Virus record (IMG/VR): IMGVR_UViG_3300033155_000615
Coordinates: 1-45,174 of that record
Direction: 5' to 3' (one strand)
Length of the DNA stretch: 45,174 nt
Source of the DNA: a virus
Below, in pieces: positions 25,223 to 32,375 of the stretch (position 1 is its first letter; each line of letters starts with the position of its first letter). Position numbers and translations under genes: made by a program. The notes below the pieces were generated by a model. It was not told the DNA's origin, ran no database searches, and saw only the letters and a program-made list of their open reading frames with translations.

Positions 25223-25745
25223 TTTCTACTATGAGTTTGGACATATGGATCTACCGTGGACTAACTACGGCCACCGAACTCTTTCTTATAGACGCTCGCC
25301 ATTTAACAATCAGGATGATATTGAAAAATGGAAGTCTCAGGGCCACACACATACACACTACACTGGTGAAATGTATGATATGCAACATCCGTGGCCAGCC
25401 TGGCTCGACATGAAACCATACGAAGAAGAATTTAAATGGGGGCATCTAAGTTGGTCGTTTTATAAAATGACAACAGGTGCAATACTCCCTGAACATGTAG
25501 ATACATTTAAACGCTTTAAGGAACTACACGAAGATTACACAGCTACGATTTATCGCGCGATTATAATGCTCGAGGATTGGGCGCCAGGCCACGTGTTAAC
25601 AGTTGCGGACAAACAATTCCCGCAGTGGAAAGCAGGCGACTTTGTGCGATTTAGAAACGACGTGCCACACATGGCAGCAAACTTAGGATTAGAAGATAGA
25701 TATACACTACAGCTGACAGGATTTATGATTGATGATAATTTCTAG
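25215..25745 (+). CDS. 2OG-Fe(II) oxygenase-like protein
   Basis: A 176-residue protein with the features of the Fe(II)/2-oxoglutarate oxygenase core: HVD at 94-96 (in ILPEHVDTF), a distal His at 152 (DVPHMAANLG) and Arg at 162, which would bind 2-oxoglutarate, with the usual double-stranded helix order. Marine T4-like phages carry many such enzymes, some similar to aspartyl/asparaginyl hydroxylases. A His-rich HTHTHYT segment at 44-50 lies before the core. The start is GTG at 25215, inside the end of the dehydrogenase gene; no ATG fits. It may hydroxylate a protein or small molecule; the substrate is unknown. Confidence 0.75.
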   Translation: MSDFYYEFGHMDLPWTNYGHRTLSYRRSPFNNQDDIEKWKSQGHTHTHYTGEMYDMQHPWPAWLDMKPYEEEFKWGHLSWSFYKMTTGAILPEHVDTFKRFKELHEDYTATIYRAIIMLEDWAPGHVLTVADKQFPQWKAGDFVRFRNDVPHMAANLGLEDRYTLQLTGFMIDDNF

Positions 25746-26727
25746 TTTTAACGAATACGATCCACTTAAATCTGTTCTTGTTGGAATAGCAACACACGCC
25801 AATTTTCCAGTCTCAGATAAGTTATTCCAGCTACAAATGTCGCAAGCAGGGTGGACTGAAACTCCACCACCGTCTGGTCCAGTAGCACAACAAATTATAG
25901 ATGAAACAAATGAAGACTTAGAGAAGTTATGTGAAGTGTTTGATGACCGTGGCATTACTGTATACAGACCAAACGAATCAATTAACTTTCAGTTTACAGA
26001 CGGGCAGTACTCATATTGTCCACGTGACAACTTGTTAGTTGTTGGTAATAGGGTTATTGAAGCACCTATGTCAGTCCGGTCCAGGCAGCACGAAGTACAA
26101 AGTTATGCTGAAGTAAAACGTTGGGCGATACGCACAGGCATTGAATGGGTTGCAGCCCCAGCACCGAATTTAAATTATCAGGAAAATGTAATAGCAGGTA
26201 GTTTCAGACTTACAAATGCTGAACCTATTTTCGATGCTGCAAACATAGCCAGATTTGGATTTGATATATTGTACCTTGTTAGTGATTCTGCAAATATGCG
26301 TGGTGCAGAATGGTTGCAAACTGTACTAGGAGATATGTTTACAGTACACACAACAGATATCTATGATGCAGCGCACATAGACAGCACCATTATACCAATT
26401 GATGAGAACTGGATAGTACTAAATGCTAATCGTGTCAATGATCATAATCTGCCAGAATTCCTCCAGGGCTACAACAAGATTTATATCACTGAGGATATGA
26501 TCAATCCACAATCATTTACAGGATATCCGTATGCAAGTAAGTGGATCGCTATTAACATGCTCTCCATAGGTAACAAGACAATAATCTGCGATAAGAATCA
26601 GCCGCTGATACATGCAGAACTAAAGAAGAACGGGTTTGATGTAATACCACTAGAGCTACGTCACGCACGTACTCTAGGCGGTGGGTTTCATTGTGTAACA
26701 CTTGATTTGCTCCGGGAGGCTAAGTAA
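25732..26727 (+). CDS. glycine amidinotransferase-like enzyme
   Basis: A 331-residue member of the amidinotransferase/arginine deiminase superfamily, closest in motif pattern to glycine:arginine amidinotransferase. The catalytic triad is visible: D168 in EPIFDAA, H215 in AHIDST and the nucleophile C321 in LGGGFHCVT. CPRDN at 96-100 is the substrate-binding PRD element. Such enzymes move an amidino group from arginine to an amine, for example to make guanidinoacetate. It starts at ATG 25732, overlapping the oxygenase by 14 bases, and the two may act in the same pathway, for example a guanidino metabolite or nucleoside modification. A late box follows three bases after the stop. Confidence 0.85.
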   Translation: MIISSFNEYDPLKSVLVGIATHANFPVSDKLFQLQMSQAGWTETPPPSGPVAQQIIDETNEDLEKLCEVFDDRGITVYRPNESINFQFTDGQYSYCPRDNLLVVGNRVIEAPMSVRSRQHEVQSYAEVKRWAIRTGIEWVAAPAPNLNYQENVIAGSFRLTNAEPIFDAANIARFGFDILYLVSDSANMRGAEWLQTVLGDMFTVHTTDIYDAAHIDSTIIPIDENWIVLNANRVNDHNLPEFLQGYNKIYITEDMINPQSFTGYPYASKWIAINMLSIGNKTIICDKNQPLIHAELKKNGFDVIPLELRHARTLGGGFHCVTLDLLREAK

Positions 26728-26729
26728 TC

Positions 26730-26736
26730 ATAAATA
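26730..26736 (+). promoter_or_regulatory. T4-type late promoter box (ATAAATA)
   Basis: TCATAAATACAC three bases after the amidinotransferase stop, 25 bases before the ATG of the fibre gene, with CCGGAGA between. Confidence 0.65.
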
Positions 26737-26761
26737 CACTAAATTGAAACCCGGAGATATC

Positions 26762-28006
26762 ATGATCGACTCAAACGAAATTAATGCCATTGTAGCAGCT
26801 AAAGTCACCGAAACAGTAGCAGAGCAAGTCGCAGACCTTTTTAAGAATGACAAAGCACTAGTAGCAAACCTTAGGAGCCAAGCAGTATCGTTATTGGTAC
26901 GCAACTTTGACCTTGATGACTTAGTTAAGAAAGGCATATCCAAGCAAATAGCAACAGAGGTAGCTGAACTTTTAGTTAGTCCAGACAGTAAACTACTTGA
27001 CTCAGAACTTATCAATTCAGCAGTTGCTAACAGCATTGCAGAAGCAACAAACTCACAAATAGGATCACTCATTGACAATGATCCAAAGCTTCTAGGTTCT
27101 CTTAAGTCGCAGGCAGTTACAACGCTAGTCAGCAGATTAAGCGAAACTAGTAATATTGACAGACTTATTTCTAATAAAATTGCAGAACGATTTGAAGCAG
27201 AGTTTGATGGCATTGGTATTCATAATAGCGCAACGAAACGCGAAATAACTATTATGGAAGATAATGTAGTTGTTGACAATACACTAACATCCACGAACGT
27301 TTCTGTAACTGAAGACCTTTCAACTAATAATATATCCGTCCGCGGTAACTTATCAATTAACGGTAACGTAGATATTACCTCAGGTGCATGGGACGCGCTA
27401 TCTTCAAAAATTACACTTGCCGCAGCAGATGAAATTACACTTGCAGTCAAGAAAGATATGATTGAAGCAGTAATAGCTCAAACTGATAACTTGAACTTTA
27501 CGCAAATAAACATTAATGGTAAGCCAGCGATATCAGGCAACACATTAGGTGCTCAGATAACTGATTCAACATTAACTAAAATTGGTAAATTAAAAGTATT
27601 AACGGTTACCGGAACAGCCACAGTAGGTGTAATACATTCCGAAGATAAGCGAGTTGGTATTAACACCCGCACTCCAAATGCAGCACTTGATGTATGGGAT
27701 GAAGAAGTTGAAATACTAGTTGGCAAATTAAAAGAACAGACAGCGTTCGTTGGCACTAACAGACCACAGAACTTAGTACTTGGTGTTAACCGAAGTGAAG
27801 ACTTAAAAATTGATACTGATGGTGTAGTAACAATCAAGAAACTTAAATTAGGTCACCGCACTATTAAACACGGCGACACACAGCCGGGATATTCAGGCGT
27901 GCCGGGCGACTTAGTATTGAATACAAAACTAACAGTAGAAAACCCAATCTTCGCATGGTATTGTTTGCACGAATATAGTTGGGTGGCACTTAAGGCCACA
28001 ATGTGA
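26762..28006 (+). CDS. tail-fibre-like protein with helical N-terminal repeats
   Basis: A 414-residue protein. Residues 1-145 are helical and hold two diverged copies of an approximately 70-residue unit, each with a LFKNDKALVANLRSQAVSLLV-like or LIDNDPKLLGSLKSQAVTTLV-like centre. From about 155 the protein becomes beta-rich, with VxVTEDLSTNNISVRGNLSINGNVDI repeats, and contains RVGINTRTPNAALDVWD near 300, a motif typical of phage fibres before the receptor-binding tip. The end holds FAWYCLHEYSWVALKATM. I start at ATG 26762, after CCGGAGA. The combination fits a late-expressed trimeric fibre. Confidence 0.75.
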   Translation: MIDSNEINAIVAAKVTETVAEQVADLFKNDKALVANLRSQAVSLLVRNFDLDDLVKKGISKQIATEVAELLVSPDSKLLDSELINSAVANSIAEATNSQIGSLIDNDPKLLGSLKSQAVTTLVSRLSETSNIDRLISNKIAERFEAEFDGIGIHNSATKREITIMEDNVVVDNTLTSTNVSVTEDLSTNNISVRGNLSINGNVDITSGAWDALSSKITLAAADEITLAVKKDMIEAVIAQTDNLNFTQININGKPAISGNTLGAQITDSTLTKIGKLKVLTVTGTATVGVIHSEDKRVGINTRTPNAALDVWDEEVEILVGKLKEQTAFVGTNRPQNLVLGVNRSEDLKIDTDGVVTIKKLKLGHRTIKHGDTQPGYSGVPGDLVLNTKLTVENPIFAWYCLHEYSWVALKATM

Positions 28007-28542
28007 AAATATGCTGGGTAGTTAGTGAAGAGATTCCTTCCAAGCTATTAGATCCAGAAGTTCTTAAAGACACAGCGATATCCTGGGGCAGTTGGAAAAT
28101 TTGGAAAGAATATAAACTAGACAATTGCATCTGTACAGATCCAGACGAAGCTCATAAACTAATCCAACGTGCCTTTCATGCAGTTTGCACCTTGTACATT
28201 ATGCAAGAAAGTTATAAAGCAGTTGGTAGTCCAGGTGGAGTTAAATTATTCAATGGACACTTTAAGAATAATGGCGTTAGTAATAAAGATGACATTGTTG
28301 CATTGAACCTTGCAGTTCCACAATCTGATGTTGTTCTACTGTCAGGATTCAATTTTAGTCCTATCTTAGAAGCAGACCCTAGTCGCGAAGAATACTATTT
28401 TAATGTACGTGAGTTAATGAAAGCAAATGCTACGACGCAATTTGTATTAGTTGATTGTTCAGCTGAATTAGCAAGTTGGGTAGGTGAACTAGACAACGTA
28501 ACACAAGATACTATCGACAGTGTAAAGAAGTTGTTAGGCTAA
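28003..28542 (+). CDS. hypothetical protein
   Basis: A 179-residue protein beginning with GTG inside the fibre stop (ATGTGA), so it is coupled to the fibre. It has an SGF..S-type core with VVLLSGFNFSPIL (about 108-120) and FVLVDCSAE (about 146-154) strands, suggesting an alpha/beta fold with a small-molecule or peptide-binding site. SPGGVKLFNGHFKNNGV at about 74-90 is a distinctive motif but I cannot name its family. It overlaps the convergent EAL gene by 32 bases. A fibre assembly or modification role is suggested by its place. Confidence 0.6.
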   Translation: MKICWVVSEEIPSKLLDPEVLKDTAISWGSWKIWKEYKLDNCICTDPDEAHKLIQRAFHAVCTLYIMQESYKAVGSPGGVKLFNGHFKNNGVSNKDDIVALNLAVPQSDVVLLSGFNFSPILEADPSREEYYFNVRELMKANATTQFVLVDCSAELASWVGELDNVTQDTIDSVKKLLG

Positions 28543-29296
28543 TAGTTTCTTCAATTTCTTCTACAGTTTCCGGCTCACAAAAATAATAACCCTGAAAACA
28601 AGTAAATCCAATATCACGTAATATATTATATTGACAGTTGGTTTCCACTCCTTCGACAACGGTAAATTTATGCAATGCAGTTGTTAATTGAAACATGGCG
28701 GTAAGAAGTGCAACGTCTTGTTCAGAACTTACAACATCATCTACAAATGTTTTGTCTATTTTGATTTCATTAATGGGCAGCATTTTCAATCTACCAAGTG
28801 AACTGTACCCAGTACCAAAGTCATCAATTGAAACATTAATACCAGACGCTGAAAGCCGATATATCTTTGCAATGTTTAAATCATTAATCATTGATGTTTC
28901 GGTAAGTTCTAGAGTTAGCTGATGCGGATGGATTTCTGCGTCTAGCACTATCTCAATTACACGGGCACAAAAACGGCTGTCTTGCAGTTGCTCTGCAGAT
29001 ACGTTAACTGATAGTGAGAATGCATCAGTGACTAATTTTCGATCCATCCATGACCTTAATTGCTGGCAAGCATGCCGCATTATCCAATACCCTAGCTCGA
29101 TCATCTGGTTAGTTTCGATTGCAACACTAAGAAGTTGGTCAATTTGACATACGCTAGTATCTGGTCTGAGTAGTGCCTCTGCTCCAGTCAATACAAAGTG
29201 ATCCAACTCTAGCAAAAACTGTGGTTGGTATTTTATAGTAAACGAATCGTTGCGAATGCCCGTCCTGATGTATTGCTCTATATCTCTGTTCATCAT
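28511..29296 (-). CDS. EAL-domain cyclic-di-GMP phosphodiesterase
   Basis: A 261-residue protein that is almost entirely one EAL domain. The residues that bind two metals and c-di-GMP are present: E40-A41-L42, N98 (SVNVS), E130 in ELTET, D158-D159 in DDFGTGYSSL, K179 in IKIDK, E215 and E218 in VEGVET, and Q235 in QGYYF. No GGDEF, sensory or membrane domain is attached, so it should be a free cytoplasmic enzyme that linearises c-di-GMP to pGpG. That would lower host c-di-GMP and could shift the host from sessile to motile behaviour, or blunt c-di-GMP-dependent defence. A late box lies three bases before the start. The 3' end overlaps the preceding gene by 32 bases. Confidence 0.93.
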   Translation of the reverse strand: MMNRDIEQYIRTGIRNDSFTIKYQPQFLLELDHFVLTGAEALLRPDTSVCQIDQLLSVAIETNQMIELGYWIMRHACQQLRSWMDRKLVTDAFSLSVNVSAEQLQDSRFCARVIEIVLDAEIHPHQLTLELTETSMINDLNIAKIYRLSASGINVSIDDFGTGYSSLGRLKMLPINEIKIDKTFVDDVVSSEQDVALLTAMFQLTTALHKFTVVEGVETNCQYNILRDIGFTCFQGYYFCEPETVEEIEETISLTTSLHCR

Positions 29297-29299
29297 CAG

Positions 29300-29306
29300 T
29301 ATTTAT
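29300..29306 (-). promoter_or_regulatory. T4-type late promoter box on the minus strand (ATAAATA)
   Basis: Read on the minus strand, CCATAAATACTG is followed after three bases by the first of two ATGs of the EAL gene. It is one of the shortest spacings in the window and again suggests a leaderless transcript. Confidence 0.6.
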
Positions 29307-29314
29307 GGGAGGTT

Positions 29315-29372
29315 GCTAAGTCATTGATTTACAGTGGTACACCTCTAATTTGTAAGTCATTGATTTATATAG
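29315..29372 (+). repeat. two copies of a TAAGTCATTGATTTA repeat
   Basis: GCTAAGTCATTGATTTA (29315-29331) and TAAGTCATTGATTTATATAG (29353-29372) lie 36 bases apart in the 156-base gap after the EAL gene. Two more copies lie at 36647-36724. The rest of this gap holds the promoter at 29387 and nothing else I can support. Confidence 0.85.
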
Positions 29373-29386
29373 GCAACTAATTTGCC

Positions 29387-29421
29387 CAAAAGGTAGACCT
29401 TTTGAGTGCATTTGCTATAAT
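29387..29421 (+). promoter_or_regulatory. phage promoter with inverted-repeat operator over the -35 box
   Basis: CAAAAGGT (29387-29394) and ACCTTTTG (29397-29404) are perfect inverted arms around AG. The -35 box TAGACC (29394-29399) lies within them, then a 16-base spacer and TGCTATAAT with TATAAT at 29416-29421 (extended -10). The next ATG is at 29453. Confidence 0.8.
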
Positions 29422-29452
29422 TAGTATAACAGTTAAGCACAGGAGCAACAAA

Positions 29453-29779
29453 ATGCCATACGTTATATACAACAAAGCAACTACAGAAATTTTACTAGCC
29501 CGCGCACGTTCAGTAGGTTGTTATATCCGGAACTACAAAACCGAAGGCGCAGCAAAAGCAGCATTGACCCGCATGGATAAGAAAGGTAAGTTAGGCGGTC
29601 GGTATCAAGGTGCTGATTATGTTAAAGAAGACTTTGCAATTTGTGAAGCTGGTGAGTTCCAGGCTAACGTAGAAAAAACGCACATGGTCCGCAGCGCAAT
29701 GAACGGTGTGATGGTTGAAGAATCCGTTAACACTCCATTTGGTTCTTCGGTAGCTTCTGAAAACTACTGGTGCAGCTAA
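29453..29779 (+). CDS. small hypothetical protein, first gene of the early-type region
   Basis: A 108-residue protein of unknown family with a basic N-terminal half (LLARARSVGCYIRNYKTEGAAKAALTRM) and a more acidic, Ser/Val-rich end. The N-terminal part could be a small nucleic-acid or protein-binding domain. I take the ATG at 29453, seven bases after AGGAG, instead of an in-frame codon at 29402 that would fall inside the promoter. It is the first gene after the operator-bearing promoter, so it should be among the first transcribed in infection. Confidence 0.65.
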   Translation: MPYVIYNKATTEILLARARSVGCYIRNYKTEGAAKAALTRMDKKGKLGGRYQGADYVKEDFAICEAGEFQANVEKTHMVRSAMNGVMVEESVNTPFGSSVASENYWCS

Positions 29780-29780
29780 T

Positions 29781-30053
29781 ATGAAATCAAAGAAAAAATT
29801 GTTTGAAGCCCTTGACAAGCATTTCAAAACTAACCGCTGGTCAGCAAAGGGCCTGAAGCACAGCAACATTTCAGACGAAACATATGGTCGAAGAAGTATG
29901 ATATATGTTAGTTTGAAAACGCCCGATGAGCGCGATGAAGTTGAACGTTTATTAAAGCGCGATGGCTTTGGGGTACAAAGTGGATATTGGCCAGACGGTC
30001 CAGTAGCAGAAATACAAGTTTCATATTTTAAAGGTCATCACTGGGATGAATAA
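29781..30053 (+). CDS. small hypothetical protein
   Basis: A 90-residue protein with a basic N-terminus (MKSKKKLFEALDKHFK) and a C-terminal part with SLKTPDERDEVERLLKRDGFGV, which looks like a strand-helix unit. No family recognised. It follows the previous gene by one base and overlaps the next by eight bases, which places it in a tightly coupled early operon. Such small genes in this position commonly encode host-takeover inhibitors, but nothing in the sequence identifies a target. Confidence 0.6.
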   Translation: MKSKKKLFEALDKHFKTNRWSAKGLKHSNISDETYGRRSMIYVSLKTPDERDEVERLLKRDGFGVQSGYWPDGPVAEIQVSYFKGHHWDE

Positions 30054-30261
30054 GCGTAACTTCCACAAAGAAGGTTTTGAAACCGGCAAAGGCTGGAATG
30101 AGAACTACAGACCCGGCGGCCCGTATCGTTGTGGCGCTGTAGGCCCAGACCACAAGTATTATCAGATGTACAAGCAGGACCAAATAAATTCAATGTTATG
30201 GTTCGACGGATTTGACAAAGGCTTAGAACAGCAAAAAGTTTTTCGGAGGTTACAAGCATGA
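30046..30261 (+). CDS. small Rmf/CrpP-like protein
   Basis: A 71-residue protein with the arrangement of ribosome modulation factor-like phage proteins: an aromatic-Gly element near the N-terminus (FHKEGFETGK), a Pro-Tyr pair (GGPYR), then a helical half ending with WFDGFDKGL. Rmf dimerises or inactivates ribosomes in bacteria, and CrpP-type relatives have other roles; the match here is by pattern only and the protein is longer than E. coli Rmf (55). With bS21 also encoded, a ribosome-directed role is attractive but uncertain. It starts inside the previous gene and is followed by an ATG overlapping its stop. Confidence 0.4.
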   Translation: MNKRNFHKEGFETGKGWNENYRPGGPYRCGAVGPDHKYYQMYKQDQINSMLWFDGFDKGLEQQKVFRRLQA

Positions 30262-30584
30262 TTGATTACACTCCTTTTATAATTGGCGCGCTATTTGGAT
30301 TTGGTGCTGGCTTTATGATTGCACATTATATACACCGCTTGCCTAAACTGACTGCCGCACGTAAAGCGGCAAAGACTCGCAAGCTGAATAAGATTAAAGA
30401 TAATGTCGTAAATCGCGTAGCAAACAAAAATCTTAATCATACAATTGGATCGGCTGTATTATATTACATGGATCTTTCCCCAGAGCTGTTTGTTGGGATA
30501 ACAACTAAAGATCTCGAGCAGCTTGCGGCAGAAATAGGTGAAGAAGAACGCAATCGCAACAAAGGAAATCACAATGCCAGCTAA
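30258..30584 (+). CDS. single-pass membrane protein
   Basis: A 108-residue protein with one N-terminal membrane segment (residues 6-24, FIIGALFGFGAGFMIAHYI), then a basic stretch (about 29-50, AARKAAKTRKLNKIKDNV) and a globular remainder ending in a charged helix. The basic residues after the helix predict the C-terminal part to be cytoplasmic. GGAGG eight bases before the ATG supports the start, which lies inside the end of the previous gene. It could be an inner-membrane effector, for example in superinfection exclusion; no known family recognised. Confidence 0.6.
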   Translation: MIDYTPFIIGALFGFGAGFMIAHYIHRLPKLTAARKAAKTRKLNKIKDNVVNRVANKNLNHTIGSAVLYYMDLSPELFVGITTKDLEQLAAEIGEEERNRNKGNHNAS

Positions 30585-30777
30585 ATCAGAATTATATGTA
30601 GCACATATCGATACCGGCGTTATGTTCACCGGCACTAAAGAAGAGTGCCAGGCGCACCGCGACGCACTACAGTTCAACACAGATTGTTGGCGCGTAAGTT
30701 CTTTAGAAGCATATGGCGCAGCATGTTACGCAGATGGGTACGACGAAGGTTATAATGCAGGTATGGACTGTGACTGA
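30574..30777 (+). CDS. small hypothetical protein
   Basis: A 67-residue protein starting at the ATG at 30574 with AAAGGAAA before it; an earlier in-frame codon at 30538 lies inside the upstream gene. It has a TGVMFTGTKEECQAHRDAL helix-turn and an acidic, aromatic end (YADGYDEGYNAGMDCD) that resembles the GF/GY-xx-G pattern of Rmf-like proteins. No function assigned. It overlaps both neighbours by a few bases. Confidence 0.55.
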   Translation: MPAKSELYVAHIDTGVMFTGTKEECQAHRDALQFNTDCWRVSSLEAYGAACYADGYDEGYNAGMDCD

Positions 30778-30955
30778 TATAACAGAAATCCTCAGAGACA
30801 TTGCTAGAGGCAAAATCAATCGCGTAGGTGATCATTGGTCGCCAAGTTATTGCAATGAGGCAGCGGATGTAATTGAACAACTCCGTGCCGACAATCTGAA
30901 ATTGGAAGAAGAGATCCAATGTATGTGCGACGACGCAGCCGGAGAAGATATTTAA
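30770..30955 (+). CDS. small hypothetical protein
   Basis: A 61-residue protein starting at GTG 30770, formed over the previous stop (GTGACTGA); upstream in-frame ATGs would place about 19 odd residues inside the neighbour. The centre, NEAADVIEQLRADNLKLEEEI, is a short coiled coil seen in many small phage proteins (the CREAADxIxxLR pattern). It is followed by a TAATG overlap with a 42-residue membrane peptide. Probably part of the early operon; function unknown. Confidence 0.5.
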   Translation: MTDITEILRDIARGKINRVGDHWSPSYCNEAADVIEQLRADNLKLEEEIQCMCDDAAGEDI

Positions 30956-31083
30956 TGAAAAAGAAATGGCCAATATTTTTACCAGACATTGAAAATTACA
31001 CAGCTAAGGATTGGCTAGGGTGGTTTAGTCTTGTTATGATAATCGGCGCAATTATGTTTGGCATACTAGGATTGTTAACATGA
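30955..31083 (+). CDS. 42-residue single-pass membrane peptide
   Basis: A short gene joining its neighbours by TAATG at the start and ATGA at the end. The first 20 residues are polar and basic (KKKW, then PDIENYTAKDW); the last 20 (about 22-42) form one hydrophobic segment, LGWFSLVMIIGAIMFGILGLL. The positive N-terminus predicts an in-to-out orientation. Phage peptides of this size often act on the inner membrane, for example as holin-like or exclusion factors; no motif decides. Confidence 0.6.
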   Translation: MKKKWPIFLPDIENYTAKDWLGWFSLVMIIGAIMFGILGLLT

Positions 31084-31547
31084 ATAAGGAATGGTCGCCG
31101 GGCTTCGTGCAAAAAAAGGTGAAGGTGATGTATCATCTTCAGAACGGCTTGTGTGGCTTGTGTGGCACTCCTAATATGTTCTTAAGAGCCGAAGTATCCG
31201 CAAGTTACTACAAAAGCTTCAAGCACTTCGCTGCAACATTTGATCATATTCTTGCTAAGTCGCATGGTGGTACACTGGCTTACTCAAATGGTGTTTGTGC
31301 ATGTAACAGGTGCAACACGATAAAAGGTGATTTATCAATTGAAGAGTTTTTTGAGCAGTACGATGTATTGTTTAAGCGACTGATCGAAAGGCCGCAGCGT
31401 ATAGCAGCAAGACGATTGGCAATGGTGAAGAAAAACGGATATATTATTGCTTGGTTAGCAGCACAGCTTGGTGAAACAGTGGAAGACTTGTTCCTGAAAC
31501 ATGTGTATACTCAGGATGAGATACTTGAAATGGAGAAAGCAGCATGA
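31080..31547 (+). CDS. HNH endonuclease
   Basis: A 155-residue protein with a standard HNH site: zinc-type Cys pairs C25/C28 and C75/C78, the catalytic D55-H56 in ATFDHILAKSHGG, N70 and CNRCNTIKGD. HNH domains nick or cut DNA with one metal. Free-standing copies in phages may be homing endonucleases, packaging cofactors or DNA-degrading factors; there is no intron or split gene around it here. The C-terminal 60 residues are helical and charged, and may bind DNA. It starts in an ATGA overlap and overlaps the next gene by four bases. Confidence 0.85.
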   Translation: MNKEWSPGFVQKKVKVMYHLQNGLCGLCGTPNMFLRAEVSASYYKSFKHFAATFDHILAKSHGGTLAYSNGVCACNRCNTIKGDLSIEEFFEQYDVLFKRLIERPQRIAARRLAMVKKNGYIIAWLAAQLGETVEDLFLKHVYTQDEILEMEKAA

Positions 31548-31744
31548 TTGAAGCACTATTTATATTCACCGCGGTAATGGTTATTACGGCAACGATTAAG
31601 TACATGGGTTTGATACTTGGTAACGACATGACACTGCCATATCTCATTCCGGGCGTTTGCTCCCCGGGGCACTTTTTAATTTGGTATCCATCAGCAATGT
31701 TCCAGGTTTGGTTTTGGACAGATAAATTAGGAGTATTTGTATAA
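31544..31744 (+). CDS. small membrane protein
   Basis: A 66-residue hydrophobic protein. A first membrane segment covers about residues 2-24 (IEALFIFTAVMVITATIKYMGLI), and a second hydrophobic, aromatic-rich stretch covers about 43-65 (LIWYPSAMFQVWFWT). GGAG lies 11 bases before the ATG; the start overlaps the HNH gene and the stop overlaps the next ATG. It forms a pair with the following membrane protein. Function unknown. Confidence 0.6.
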   Translation: MIEALFIFTAVMVITATIKYMGLILGNDMTLPYLIPGVCSPGHFLIWYPSAMFQVWFWTDKLGVFV

Positions 31745-32175
31745 TGTGGAAAACTATATCAAAACACCCAGTATATCTCTTTACGAGATACGTAGTAATC
31801 AACAGTATCTTTGCAGCCGCTTTGTATTACGGCTTTATAGTTGAAGAACCAATTGAAGGTGCAAAGAATATTGCCGTGTTCATGGGTTGGGTCACTGTCG
31901 CTATTAGTCTTTTGTTTATGTTTGCCTTAATGATAGATGGCGCTGAGTCAAATGATAAGAAAGGCGAGATGAAAGAAAAGTTGGCCAGGGAGATGCCAAA
32001 GTCGGTTATACCATTCCCAATCGACGTACTATATGATCTGTGCGTGACAGGAGTGTTTATCTGGTTCGGACATTATGTATTGGCATTCTTTTATATAATA
32101 TCAATATTCGTAGGAAAAGAACTACGCGACATACCAAAGAATTTAGTACTTAAAAATCTTCAGAAGAAGGAATAG
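31744..32175 (+). CDS. integral membrane protein
   Basis: A 143-residue protein with about four hydrophobic segments, at roughly 12-30 (VVINSIFAAALYYGFIV), 40-62 (AVFMGWVTVAISLLFMFALMI), 95-110 and 112-130 (FIWFGHYVLAFFYIISIFV), and a charged loop at 63-90. The basic C-terminus is probably cytoplasmic. TAGGAG 13 bases before the ATG supports the start. No transporter or channel motif is visible. Its coupling to the preceding membrane gene suggests a two-part membrane complex. Confidence 0.6.
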   Translation: MWKTISKHPVYLFTRYVVINSIFAAALYYGFIVEEPIEGAKNIAVFMGWVTVAISLLFMFALMIDGAESNDKKGEMKEKLAREMPKSVIPFPIDVLYDLCVTGVFIWFGHYVLAFFYIISIFVGKELRDIPKNLVLKNLQKKE

Positions 32176-32178
32176 CAA

Positions 32179-32373
32179 ATGTCAGATGTGTTAACAAAAG
32201 GTGAAGCGTTCCTAAATCGCAAGTCATCACTTGAAGCAACCATTGACGATGAATGGCGCAACCCTATAGAAAGGGTTGATGCTTGTTTAGAGTTAGCACA
32301 GTTACTTGAGAAAGATTTGTATCAACGCGCTAAGTTTGTACAGCTGGCGCGCGACTTCCTAAGGAGTTTATAG
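32179..32373 (+). CDS. small hypothetical protein
   Basis: A 64-residue, mainly helical soluble protein (SSLEATIDDEWRNPIERVDACLELAQLLEKD). AAGGAATAGCAA precedes the ATG, and it ends two bases before the next gene. The helical, charged character suits a protein-protein interaction role. No family recognised. Confidence 0.55.
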   Translation: MSDVLTKGEAFLNRKSSLEATIDDEWRNPIERVDACLELAQLLEKDLYQRAKFVQLARDFLRSL

Positions 32374-32375
32374 AA

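Noticed and set aside
31080-31547. HNH gene as part of an intron or intein
   Set aside because: The flanking genes are complete and overlap it by a few bases, with no split exon or splice structure visible.
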